Shown here: positions 7,373 to 14,894 of the stretch, piece by piece
Position numbering within the stretch: the stretch's first letter is position 1
Layout of the letters: each line of letters opens with the position of its first letter
Assembly: GCA_963849365.1 (NCBI GenBank)
Contig: CAWKHA010000002.1
Location: forward strand, 1-64,000
Origin: CAVQCJ01 sp963849365
GTDB lineage: Bacteria > Actinomycetota > Actinomycetes > Prado026
DNA: 64,000 nt
Direction: 5' to 3'
Made by a program: the position numbers and the translations under genes
The notes under the pieces: model-generated
Databases searched by the model: none
Seen by the model: the letters and a program-made list of their open reading frames with translations, nothing else
What the model was told of the DNA's origin: nothing

Positions 7373-8808
7373 TGAAGCGCCGTAGGGCCACCGTCCTGCT
7401 CGTCGCCGTGAGCCTGCTCGCGGCGACCGCTCCCCCGCTGGCCGCGCTGGCCGCCGGGGGGACGGCCGGCCCCGGCGCGGCGGCCGCGACCGCCGACGGG
7501 ACCTGGACGACCGAGACACCCAGCGGCCTGCGCCGCCAGGAGGTCACCTACGTCACGGTGGGTTCGAAGATCTACCTGGCCGGCGGCAAGTCGTCCGTGC
7601 AGCAGGCGTTCGACCCGGTCGGCCACACCTGGAGCACGGTGGCGCCGCTGCCCGAGGCGCTGGACCACATCGGGGCCGTGGCGCTGAACGGCAAGATCTA
7701 CTACGTCGGTGGCCTCGACGGCTACCCGGGTACCAGCTTCGGCAACGTGTACGTGTACGACCCCGCCACCGACACGGTCACCTCGGCGGCATCGCTCCCG
7801 GCCGGCCGCGACCGCGGGGCGGCCGGGATCGCCGTCTACCAGGGCAGGATCTACCTGGCCGGCGGCTTCCACGCCGGTGCCAGCGTCGCGTTCTTCGACG
7901 TCTACGACCCGGCCACCAACGCCTGGACGTCGCTGCCCGACCTGCCCGAGCGCCGCGACCACGTCGCTGCCGCGGTCATCGGCGACCGGATGTACGTGAT
8001 CGGGGGCCGGACCTACGGCCACAGCGTCCAGCCGCAGAACGACGCCTTCGACTTCATCACCGGACGGTGGGTCACCGGCCTGGCGCCGCTGCCCACGCTG
8101 CGGGCCGGGGCCGCGACCGCCGTCTTCGGGACCGAGGTGATCGTCATCGGCGGCGAGTGCTGCGGCTCGACCTACAGCCAGGCCGAGGCGTACGACACCG
8201 CGACGGACACCTGGCGCGAGCTCACGCCGATGCCCACGTCGCGGCACGGGATCCAGGCCGCTGTCTACAACGGCAGCTTCTACATCGCCGACGGCGGGAC
8301 CCGGATGGGCGGGGGCGGGCAGACGGACATACAGGAGGTGCTGTCCCTGACCGGCGGGCCCCCGCCGCCGCCGACCGGCCGCCCGGACTGCCGGGTGCGC
8401 CTGTCGACCGAGTCGAAGCTGACCGGCAACAACGTCTACAACACGACCGGGACCGGACAGACGCGGGCGACGACCACGACCGCCACCACGACGACCTTCG
8501 TGTTCTCGCTGCAGAACGACGCCACCTTCTCCGACCAGCTCACCGTGCGGGCGCCCGGCACTGCCGCGCCGTTCACCGTCCGCTACCTGGCCGGCACGAG
8601 CGGCACGACGGACATCACCGCGGCCGTGGTGGCCGGGACGTACAAGACCGCGTCCCTGGCCACCGGTGCGCTGAAGGCGATCCGGCTGCAGGTCACGGTG
8701 GCGGGCGGCACCGCGAGCGGGACGTCCGGCACCTGGCTGGCTTCGGTCGGGTCCGGGGCGGACCCGGGCACCTCCGACGCCTGCGCGGCCCGGATCACCG
8801 TCGGCTGA
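7372..8808 (+). CDS. Secreted Kelch-repeat protein
   Basis: 478 residues. The ATG at 7372 overlaps the TGA of the preceding gene (GTGATG), so the two are probably translationally coupled. After a signal peptide (MKRRRATVLLVAVSLLAAT...), residues 45-325 contain about six Kelch blades (IYLAGGKSS, IYYVGGLDGY, IYLAGGFHAG, MYVIGGRTYG, VIVIGGECCG, FYIADGGTRM), each with an upstream W.. element. These should form a beta-propeller used for binding. A Pro-rich linker leads to a C-terminal module of about 135 residues homologous to that of the previous protein (NVYNTTGTGQTR, GTSGTTDITAAVVAGTYKTA). Ligand unknown; probably surface or extracellular. Confidence 0.75.
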   Translation: MKRRRATVLLVAVSLLAATAPPLAALAAGGTAGPGAAAATADGTWTTETPSGLRRQEVTYVTVGSKIYLAGGKSSVQQAFDPVGHTWSTVAPLPEALDHIGAVALNGKIYYVGGLDGYPGTSFGNVYVYDPATDTVTSAASLPAGRDRGAAGIAVYQGRIYLAGGFHAGASVAFFDVYDPATNAWTSLPDLPERRDHVAAAVIGDRMYVIGGRTYGHSVQPQNDAFDFITGRWVTGLAPLPTLRAGAATAVFGTEVIVIGGECCGSTYSQAEAYDTATDTWRELTPMPTSRHGIQAAVYNGSFYIADGGTRMGGGGQTDIQEVLSLTGGPPPPPTGRPDCRVRLSTESKLTGNNVYNTTGTGQTRATTTTATTTTFVFSLQNDATFSDQLTVRAPGTAAPFTVRYLAGTSGTTDITAAVVAGTYKTASLATGALKAIRLQVTVAGGTASGTSGTWLASVGSGADPGTSDACAARITVG

Positions 8809-8975
8809 TCGGCGCCAGGACAGCGGCGACCTGGGCGATCGCCTGCGTCGCGGCGTCCAGGCCGCCCACAGCTCGTCATCGGCAGGCGGACGGCAACCGA
8901 TGGTTGCTTGTCTGCGCCGGATCGGCAGCGACTGGTTGCGAGCGGCTGGAGGGAGCAGAACCGGGGACGACCGGC

Positions 8976-8989
8976 GGGACCAACGGCCC
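8976..8989 (+). promoter_or_regulatory. DosR-type box ahead of USP (9064)
   Basis: GGGACCAACGGCCC fits GGGACYWWNGNCCC except for the central CAAC step. GAGGCT at 9013-9018 follows after 23 nt. The identical box and identical hexamer recur at 58618 ahead of another USP. The rest of the 255-bp gap shows no gene. Confidence 0.7.
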
Positions 8990-9063
8990 TGGCGCGGGTC
9001 GGACGCGAGACCGAGGCTGATAGTGCGCACGAAGACTGCGCAGACAACTTCCGGGAGGCGGTC

Positions 9064-9966
9064 ATGTTCAACGACAAGCCGGTGCTCGTGGGCTACGACG
9101 GCTCAGCCGCGAGCGTTCTCGCACTGCGGTGGGCCGTGGACGAGGCTCAGCGGCGCCACTTGGCCCTGACCGTCCTGCACGCGGCTACACCTGACCTGCC
9201 GCTGACCGTGGTGGGTATGGGCTACTACGGGGACGGGGAGTCGCAGGTCGCCATCGGTGAGTCCATCCTGGACGACGCCAAGAAGCGGGTCGCCGAGTGG
9301 GCGCCCGACCTCGCGATCAACGTCCGCCTGATCTCGTCGGCCCCGGCGCCGGCCCTGCTGGACGCCATGACCGATGCGTCCGTGGTGGTCCTCGGCTCGC
9401 GCGGCCTGGACGGGTTCTCCGAGCTCCTGGTCGGCTCGACCTCGCTGCACGCTGCAACGCACGCCACCATTCCGGTCGTCGTGGTCCGGCCGCACAAGGA
9501 CGTACCCGCCGGCTCCGAGGCCGGACGCGTGGTCGTCGGCGTCGACGGGTCCGAGAGCGCCCAGGACGCGCTGGCGTTCGCCTTCGACGAGGCCTATCTG
9601 CGCGGCGTCGGACTGACCGCGGTCCGGGCCTGGTACTCGGAGTACTTCGACTCCTACGGCGCCAAGGGCGGTGCCATCCCGGTGTCGGTGGAGAACGAGA
9701 CCTTCGTCCCGGCGGAGACGGCAGCGCTGCACGAGTCGGTCGTCGGCTGGCGGAACAAGTACCCCGAGGTGGACGTCCGCGAGCGGGTCGTGCACGCGAC
9801 CGCCGCGCACGCCCTGATCGACGCCGCCCGCGGCGCCGAGCTGCTGGCCGTCGGTTCGCGCGGCCGCGGCGGGTTCCGCTCCGTGCTTCTGGGCTCGGTC
9901 AGCCACGCGGCGCTGCACCACGCAGCGTGCCCCGTCGCCGTCGTACGGCCGTACGCCACCGCCTGA
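9064..9966 (+). CDS. Universal stress protein, tandem USP domains
   Basis: 300 residues from the ATG at 9064, preceded by GGGAGGCGGTC. Two USP domains are joined head to tail. Domain 1 starts VLVGYDGSAAS and ends with VVLGSRGLDGFSELLVGST; domain 2 starts VVVGVDGSESAQDAL and ends with LLAVGSRGRGGFRSVLLGSV. Both carry the G-2x-G-9x-G(S/T) ATP-binding pattern, so this should be an ATP-binding cytosolic USP like the tandem USPs of the mycobacterial DosR regulon (Rv2005c, Rv2623). It probably shares a transcript with the nitroreductase gene 50 bp downstream and is preceded by a DosR-type box at 8976. Similar genes lie at 45344, 57657 and 58703. Confidence 0.9.
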   Translation: MFNDKPVLVGYDGSAASVLALRWAVDEAQRRHLALTVLHAATPDLPLTVVGMGYYGDGESQVAIGESILDDAKKRVAEWAPDLAINVRLISSAPAPALLDAMTDASVVVLGSRGLDGFSELLVGSTSLHAATHATIPVVVVRPHKDVPAGSEAGRVVVGVDGSESAQDALAFAFDEAYLRGVGLTAVRAWYSEYFDSYGAKGGAIPVSVENETFVPAETAALHESVVGWRNKYPEVDVRERVVHATAAHALIDAARGAELLAVGSRGRGGFRSVLLGSVSHAALHHAACPVAVVRPYATA

Positions 9967-10015
9967 CCGGCGGGACGCACGGGACCGCCGAAGGTCGAGA
10001 GGGCCAGGGATCGCC

Positions 10016-10996
10016 GTGAGCGAGAACGAGCTCGACCGGGAGGAACGGCTCGTTCTGCTCACGGCTGCCACGGCTGCCCCGTCGCTGTACAACAGCCAGC
10101 CCTGGCGGTTCGTCGTCACGGGCCTGCAGATCGACCTGTACGCCGATCCGCGCCGGCAGCTGCGCGAGGCCGACCCGCACGGCCGCGAGCTCCTGATCAG
10201 TTGCGGCGCCGCGCTGTTCAACCTGCGGCTGGCCGCCCAGCACCTCGGCCGGGAACCGAAGGTCCGGTTGCTGCCGCGCAGAGACGACCCGCGACTGGTC
10301 GCGCAGGTGACCCTGGCTAGCCGCCGGGGCATCTCACGGATGGGCGAGATGCTCTACGACGCGATCCCGCTGCGCCACACGAACCGCTTCCCGTTCGAGG
10401 ACGACGACACGATCCCGGCCGAGGCCGGGGACGCGATGGCGTCCGCAGCCCGGCTCGAAGGGGCGGAGCTGATCGCGCTCCGGGAAGGGACCGAGCTCGG
10501 CCGGATGGCCGAGATCGTCCATCTGGCCGACATCGACCTGGACCACAGGCCCGGGCTGGCCGTCGAGGCCGCGGCGTGGACGGCCGTCGAGGCGGACCGC
10601 AGCGACGGCGTTCCCGGCTACGCGCTCGGGCCGCTCGCCGACAGCTCCGAGACGCCGGTCCGCGACCTTCGTCGTGGCGCGCCCATGCCCGACCGTCCGC
10701 ACACGGCGTTCGAACGGTCGCCGCACCTGCTCGTGCTGGCCACCCGGGACGACGACCATGCTTCGTGGGTCCGGGCCGGCCAGGCGCTGCAGCGGGTGCT
10801 GTTGACGGCGACGTTGCACGGGCTCTCGGCGTCCTTCGTGAACCAGCCGCTGGAGTCCCCGGACCTGCGCGACTCGGTGCTCGCCGCGGGGAGCCAGCAC
10901 GGGCACCCGCAGATGGTGATGCGGATCGGCCACGGCAGCCCCGTCCCGCCGACTCCCCGGCGACCGCTCGACGATGTGACCGGCCGCGACCGATAA
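10016..10996 (+). CDS. Acg-family nitroreductase-like FMN protein
   Basis: 326 residues from the GTG at 10016, preceded by CCAGGGA. The family signature is at the N-terminus (TAATAAPSLYNSQPWRF), followed by the DLYADPRRQLREADPHGREL segment; HTNRFPF and the C-terminal GHPQMVMRIGHG complete the pattern of the Acg/Rv2032-Rv3131 family. These proteins have a nitroreductase fold but a lid that closes the FMN site, and are regarded as flavin-storage or sequestering proteins rather than enzymes. In M. tuberculosis they belong to the DosR regulon, which agrees with the USP directly upstream. Confidence 0.85.
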   Translation: MSENELDREERLVLLTAATAAPSLYNSQPWRFVVTGLQIDLYADPRRQLREADPHGRELLISCGAALFNLRLAAQHLGREPKVRLLPRRDDPRLVAQVTLASRRGISRMGEMLYDAIPLRHTNRFPFEDDDTIPAEAGDAMASAARLEGAELIALREGTELGRMAEIVHLADIDLDHRPGLAVEAAAWTAVEADRSDGVPGYALGPLADSSETPVRDLRRGAPMPDRPHTAFERSPHLLVLATRDDDHASWVRAGQALQRVLLTATLHGLSASFVNQPLESPDLRDSVLAAGSQHGHPQMVMRIGHGSPVPPTPRRPLDDVTGRDR

Positions 10997-11005
10997 CCTC
11001 CGGGC

Positions 11006-11647
11006 ATGACGAACGACGGCCGCCTGGTCTGGATCGACTGCGAGATGACCGGGCTCGACCTGGACCGCGACGCCCTCGTGGAGATCGCCGTGGTCGTCAC
11101 CGACTCCGAGCTCAACGTCCTGGGCGAGGGGGTGGACATCGTCATCCGGCCGCCCGACGAGGCGCTGGTCGACATGAACCCTGTGGTCGTCCAGATGCAC
11201 ACCGCCTCCGGGCTGCTCGACGAGCTGCCGAACGGCGTCACCCTCGCCGATGCCGAGGCGCACGTCCTGGCCTACGTCCGGGAGCACGTGCCAGAGCCGC
11301 GCAAGGCGCCGCTGGCCGGTAGCTCCGTCTACACCGACCGCGGGTTCATCACCCGGGACCTGCCTGCGCTGGACGCCCACCTGCACTACCGCCTCGTCGA
11401 CGTCTCGACGATCAAGGAGCTCTCCCGGCGGTGGTACCCCCGCGCGTACTTCGCGGCCCCGGCCAAGCACGGCGGCCACCGGGCGCTCGCGGACATCCTG
11501 GAGAGCATCGAGGAGCTGCGGTACTACCGGGAGGCGGTCTTCGTGGCGGCGCCCGGCCCGGACAGCGCCGCAGCCCGGGAGATCGCCGCCAGGTTCGGCG
11601 CGTCGCCGGAGGACGTGCCGGAGACCGAGGAGCCTCCGACCGCCTGA
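11006..11647 (+). CDS. orn: Oligoribonuclease
   Basis: 213 residues from the ATG at 11006, ten bases after the nitroreductase stop. A DEDDh 3'-5' exonuclease that degrades 2-5-mer RNA and pGpG to mononucleotides. WIDCEMTGLD carries Asp11 and Glu13; SSVYTDRGFITRDLPALD and HGGHRALADILESI supply the later Asp and the His/Asp of ExoIII. The length is the family norm plus an acidic C-terminal tail of about 25 residues (ASPEDVPETEEPPTA). A housekeeping gene followed by tRNA-His. Confidence 0.95.
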   Translation: MTNDGRLVWIDCEMTGLDLDRDALVEIAVVVTDSELNVLGEGVDIVIRPPDEALVDMNPVVVQMHTASGLLDELPNGVTLADAEAHVLAYVREHVPEPRKAPLAGSSVYTDRGFITRDLPALDAHLHYRLVDVSTIKELSRRWYPRAYFAAPAKHGGHRALADILESIEELRYYREAVFVAAPGPDSAAAREIAARFGASPEDVPETEEPPTA

Positions 11648-11715
11648 ACGAGGTGGCCGAGGGCCCCGACCAGCCTTGTACACTGCTTCGGCCGCTGCCC
11701 ATCGGCGGCGACATG

Positions 11716-11791
11716 GTGGGTGTAGCTCAGCTGGTAGAGCACCTGGTTGTGGTCCAGGGGGTCGCGGGTTCAAGTCCCGTCACTCACCCCA
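11716..11791 (+). tRNA. tRNA-His (anticodon GUG)
   Basis: The acceptor GTGGGTG pairs with CACTCAC (one G-U), the anticodon stem CCTGG/CCAGG encloses TTGTGGT, and the T arm GCGGG-TTCAAGT-CCCGT is complete. The base before the acceptor is G (11715) and position 73 is C, the G-1:C73 pair specific to tRNA-His. CCA is encoded at 11789-11791. Confidence 0.95.
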
Positions 11792-11914
11792 AGGCAATCC
11801 CGGCATCCTCGCGTGCGCCACTCCTCCTCCTCCGTGGAGCAGCCGGACAGACGACCCACCGAATAGTTGACAGTCACCCAGCCCTTGTCCCAACGTTGGG
11901 CAGTGGGTCAACCA

Positions 11915-12274
11915 ATGGGTAGCCTGAGCATGAGCCCGCGCCGCCTCTCATCCGCGCGGTGCCGGACCGCGACGGTGGCAGCAGGCGGGGCCGCACTCGC
12001 AGTCGGTCTCGGTCTCGGCCTCTGGGTCGGATCGGCACGACAGCCAGGGGTCGACGGCCTGCTCACCACCGGTCACCTCACCGACCTGTCCGCGAACGCG
12101 GCCAAAGCCTGCCTGCTGCCGGACGGCGGAAGGGACGCGCAGCGGATCTGCGGTCTGCTGGTCGTCGCCCCGGGGATCAGCCGGCCACAGCAGGGCGACC
12201 GCCTCAACGTGTTCGTGCGAAGCACGCCCGATGGGACGTTGCTGGTGGTGCACGCCACGTCGGCCCCGTCCTGA
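11915..12274 (+). CDS. Hypothetical membrane-anchored or exported small protein
   Basis: About 119 residues from the ATG at 11915; a start at 11930 is also possible. A basic N-terminus (MSPRRLSSARCRT) precedes one Gly/Ala/Leu-rich segment (TVAAGGAALAVGLGLGLWVG), then about 75 extracytoplasmic residues with two Cys (KACLLPDGG, QRICGLLVV) that could pair outside the cell. No family recognised. It converges on the DM13 gene eight bases downstream. Confidence 0.5.
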   Translation: MGSLSMSPRRLSSARCRTATVAAGGAALAVGLGLGLWVGSARQPGVDGLLTTGHLTDLSANAAKACLLPDGGRDAQRICGLLVVAPGISRPQQGDRLNVFVRSTPDGTLLVVHATSAPS

Positions 12275-12282
12275 GATGCGCG

Positions 12283-12813
12283 TCAGGCGCGCAACGAAGC
12301 CGCGGCGAAGGCGACGGAGAACCGCTCGCACCAGATGACGACACTGGCGTACCGGGTCGCGTCCACCGCAGCCGGTACCGCGTAGTTCTGGTTGCCGAGG
12401 TTGCCCTTGAGCTTCCCCAGCTCCACGTGTCCGGGCGGGAAGGCGGCCTCCTCCGACCCGGCTGGGGCCGAGGCCAGCCAGACGTGGACGTCGGGGCCGT
12501 CACTGGTCACGAGGTCCTGCAGCCGGACCAGGACGCGTCCGTCGGGAAGCCGCACGAGCAGCGCGCTGCCGGTGGTGTGGTGCTCGAACGAGCGGAACGA
12601 CCCCTGCGCGAGCACCTGCGGTGTGGCCGCGGGAGCGGTGGCCGGCGCGCCGGCGGGTGCGCCGGCCGGGCTCGTCGCGACCGGGACGGTCGATGGGAGT
12701 GCTTCGTCGACCCGGGTGTCGACGAACAGCTTCCACGGCTGGAACACGACGAGCGCTACCACGAGAGCCCCCACCGCGAGGACCCCGGTCAGCGCGAGAA
12801 GGATGCGGCGCAT
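12283..12813 (-). CDS. DM13-domain protein, membrane-anchored
   Basis: 176 residues from the ATG at 12813; an upstream ATG at 12834 would add seven residues. A single N-terminal anchor (MRRILLALTGVLAVGALVVALVVF) is followed by a Pro/Ala linker and, from about residue 75, a DM13 domain (GSFRSFEHHTTGSALLV, GPDVHVWLAS, LKGNLGNQNYAVP, VVIWCERFSVAFA). DM13 is a beta-rich domain with one conserved Cys, proposed to act in extracytoplasmic electron transfer or as a hydroxylase adjunct. The Cys is present in VIWCERF. Confidence 0.8.
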   Translation of the reverse strand: MRRILLALTGVLAVGALVVALVVFQPWKLFVDTRVDEALPSTVPVATSPAGAPAGAPATAPAATPQVLAQGSFRSFEHHTTGSALLVRLPDGRVLVRLQDLVTSDGPDVHVWLASAPAGSEEAAFPPGHVELGKLKGNLGNQNYAVPAAVDATRYASVVIWCERFSVAFAAASLRA

Positions 12814-12927
12814 ACGGGACAGTCTCGGCCGCACCCGCGGCGTTACGAGGCGCGAGCCGCTTCCGTCACGAAGACGTAAGACGGGCGATCGTCGCGGCGC
12901 GTCGTCGCCGTCCGGCCTGACCGCGGC

Positions 12928-13419
12928 CTAGCGGGGCAGTCGCGGGACCCAGGCCCGGACCGACCGGCGGTACGCCTCGTACTGCGCGCCGTACCGCCGT
13001 CGCAGCACCGGCTCCTCGTACGTCCGCACGAACAGCGCGGTCGTCGCCCACACGACCGCCGCGTACGCGACCAGCACCGGGCGGGCGAGCAGCATCGCCT
13101 GACCGACGATCAGCAGCACGACGGCGACGTACATGGGGTTGCGCACGTACCGGTACAGGCCGCCGATCACCAGGCGCTCGGTGGGCGCGACCGGGGCGGG
13201 CGTGCCGCCGCCCTCGAGGACGAACCGCACGAACGAGCCGACGAGCGCGCCCGCCGAGGCCACCACCAGCGCGGCACCGAGCACCCTGACGACCACGAAC
13301 CAGCCCGGCGCTGCGCCGCTGTCCCAGCCGGTCAGCAGCCACGGCACCAGACCCGCGACGACACCCGGGGCGACCACGAGGAACACGGCACTGCCCGCCG
13401 CCGCCCTGACCGTCCGCAT
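12928..13419 (-). CDS. Isoprenylcysteine methyltransferase-like integral membrane protein
   Basis: 163 residues with about five hydrophobic segments. GGLYRYVRNPMYVAVVLLIVG and EEPVLRRRYGAQYEAYRRSV are the two halves of the SAM-binding signature of the ICMT/PEMT-like family (RHPxY.. and EE..L...FG..Y..Y). A methyltransferase acting on a lipid-soluble substrate is the family expectation; the substrate is unknown. It lies 45 bp after narI on the same strand and might be read through from the nar operon. Confidence 0.75.
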   Translation of the reverse strand: MRTVRAAAGSAVFLVVAPGVVAGLVPWLLTGWDSGAAPGWFVVVRVLGAALVVASAGALVGSFVRFVLEGGGTPAPVAPTERLVIGGLYRYVRNPMYVAVVLLIVGQAMLLARPVLVAYAAVVWATTALFVRTYEEPVLRRRYGAQYEAYRRSVRAWVPRLPR

Positions 13420-13464
13420 CCCTCGACCCTGGCACCGGTCGGCCTGCTGGTCAGCCGTTCCGGC

Positions 13465-14226
13465 TCAGCTCTTCTCCCGGCTCCCCGGACCACTGGTCTC
13501 CCAGCCCCGGCGCGTGGGGCGCGAGGCCGGGGCGGCGCGCGCGAGCGCCCGCCGCCGGTAGACCAGGTAGGGCCGGAACAGGTAGCCCACCGGCGCGCTG
13601 AACGCGTGCACCAGGCGGGTGAACGGCCACAGCGCGAACAGCAGCATCCCGATGAGCACGTGCACGTGGTACGAGGCGTCCGCGTGCGCCATCGCGGTCA
13701 CGTCCGGGTGCAGCACGAACAGCGACCGGAACCACGGGGACACGGTGAGCCGGTAGTTGTGCGCGTCGCCGGTCGCCTTCACTCCCAGCAGCGTGGTCGC
13801 CAGCCCGGCCACGATGGCGGCCACCAGCACGACGTACATGGTCTTGTCGTTGCGCGTCGTGGCCATGAAGACGGGGCCGGTGGTGCGCCTGCGGTAGACC
13901 AGGATCGCCACCCCGACCAGGGTCGCGATCCCGGCGACGCCGCCGAGCAGCACGGCCTGTACGTGGTACGCCTCCTGGCTGAGCCCGAACCGTTCGGTGA
14001 GGGACTTGGGCACCAGCAGGCCGATGATGTGCCCGACCAGGACGACGAGGATCCCGAAGTGGAAGAGCGGGCTGCCGAGCCGCAGCAGCCGCGACTCGTA
14101 GAGCTGGGACGACCGCGTCGTCCAGCCGAACTGGTCGTAGCGCCACCGCCAGACCGTGCCGCCGATGAGGACGGCGACCACGACGTACGGCAGCACGCCC
14201 CAGAGCACGATGTCGAGCGTGCTCAT
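13465..14226 (-). CDS. narI: Respiratory nitrate reductase gamma subunit
   Basis: 253 residues; the ATG at 14226 overlaps the narJ stop by 4 nt. The cytochrome b subunit takes electrons from menaquinol and passes them to NarH. Five membrane segments are visible (VLWGVLPYVVVAVLIGGTVW; SPLFHFGILVVLVGHIIGLL; VQAVLLGGVAGIATLVGVAIL; TMYVVLVAAIVAGLATTLL; VHVLIGMLLFALWPFTRLVHAFSAP). Histidines in HFGILVVLVGHIIG, VHVLIG and RLVHAFS match the two haem-b ligand pairs. The first W-R-W-R-Y-D-Q-F-GWTTRSSQLYESRLLR loop is the usual cytoplasmic contact to NarH. Confidence 0.95.
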   Translation of the reverse strand: MSTLDIVLWGVLPYVVVAVLIGGTVWRWRYDQFGWTTRSSQLYESRLLRLGSPLFHFGILVVLVGHIIGLLVPKSLTERFGLSQEAYHVQAVLLGGVAGIATLVGVAILVYRRRTTGPVFMATTRNDKTMYVVLVAAIVAGLATTLLGVKATGDAHNYRLTVSPWFRSLFVLHPDVTAMAHADASYHVHVLIGMLLFALWPFTRLVHAFSAPVGYLFRPYLVYRRRALARAAPASRPTRRGWETSGPGSREKS

Positions 14227-14894
14227 AGGCGCGCCCCCGTCGTCAGCAGCGACGTCGGCCCGAGGTCGACGTCGACCGGGCCCGGCCGGGCGCCGTAGCC
14301 GGCGAGCCCGACCTGCTCGTCCGGAGGTCCCGTGCGTGCCAGCGCCCGGGCCGCCGCCTCGTCCGCCGGCGAGGCCCCGGGGAGCAGCGCGCAGACCGCC
14401 TCGACCGGCTCGGCGTACGGCGAGTCGAGCTCATGCAGGGCCAGCCGCAGCAGCTCGAGCCCGGGCCGGTAGCCCTGCAGCAGCGCGACGCCGTCCGCAA
14501 CGTCCACGGCGGCCGCGTACTCCAGGACGACCGGGAGGAAGTCGGGCAGCTCGGTCGACACGAGCGCGAAACCGTGCTCGCGGTACAGCTGCTTGAGCCG
14601 GGCCAGCGCCAGTCCGCGCCGGCGCGTCTCCCCCTCGGTCCACCAGGTCAGGTACAGGCAGCACCGTCGCTTGAGGTCCAGCGTCCGGACGTAGTGCTCC
14701 TGCCGCCCCAGCGGCGTCATCGACGCAGTCCGGTCGAAGAACGCCGACAGGTGCCGACGCGACGCGCCCGCGGCCAGCCCGGTGACCGCGACCTGCACGA
14801 CCGGCAGCGCCGCGAGGATGCTCTCGTCGGGGTACTGCAGCAGCACCGATGCTGCCTGCAGCACGACTGCGGTCTCGTGCGGGCGCCTTGTCAT
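14223..14894 (-). CDS. narJ: Nitrate reductase assembly chaperone
   Basis: 223 residues; the ATG at 14894 overlaps the narH stop. NarJ/TorD-family chaperone that holds apo-NarGH until molybdenum cofactor is inserted. VLLQYPDESILAALP, then HYVRTLDLKRRCCLYLTWWTEGETRRRG, is the central family motif (L.Y.T.G..R.RG); DFLPVVLEYAA follows. The C-terminal tail is longer than in enterobacteria. It is translated by coupling inside the nar operon. Confidence 0.93.
   Translation of the reverse strand: MTRRPHETAVVLQAASVLLQYPDESILAALPVVQVAVTGLAAGASRRHLSAFFDRTASMTPLGRQEHYVRTLDLKRRCCLYLTWWTEGETRRRGLALARLKQLYREHGFALVSTELPDFLPVVLEYAAAVDVADGVALLQGYRPGLELLRLALHELDSPYAEPVEAVCALLPGASPADEAAARALARTGPPDEQVGLAGYGARPGPVDVDLGPTSLLTTGARL

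Noticed and set aside
4622..7519. A 965-codon open frame antisense to the propeller gene
   Set aside because: Same cause; low-complexity composition and no family pattern.
9972..9985. GGGACGCACGGGAC-like sequence before the nitroreductase gene
   Set aside because: The right half lacks the GNCCC part and the gene is probably expressed from the USP promoter.
11867..11872. TTGACA resembling a -35 box
   Set aside because: No matching -10 at 16-19 bp; chance is likely.
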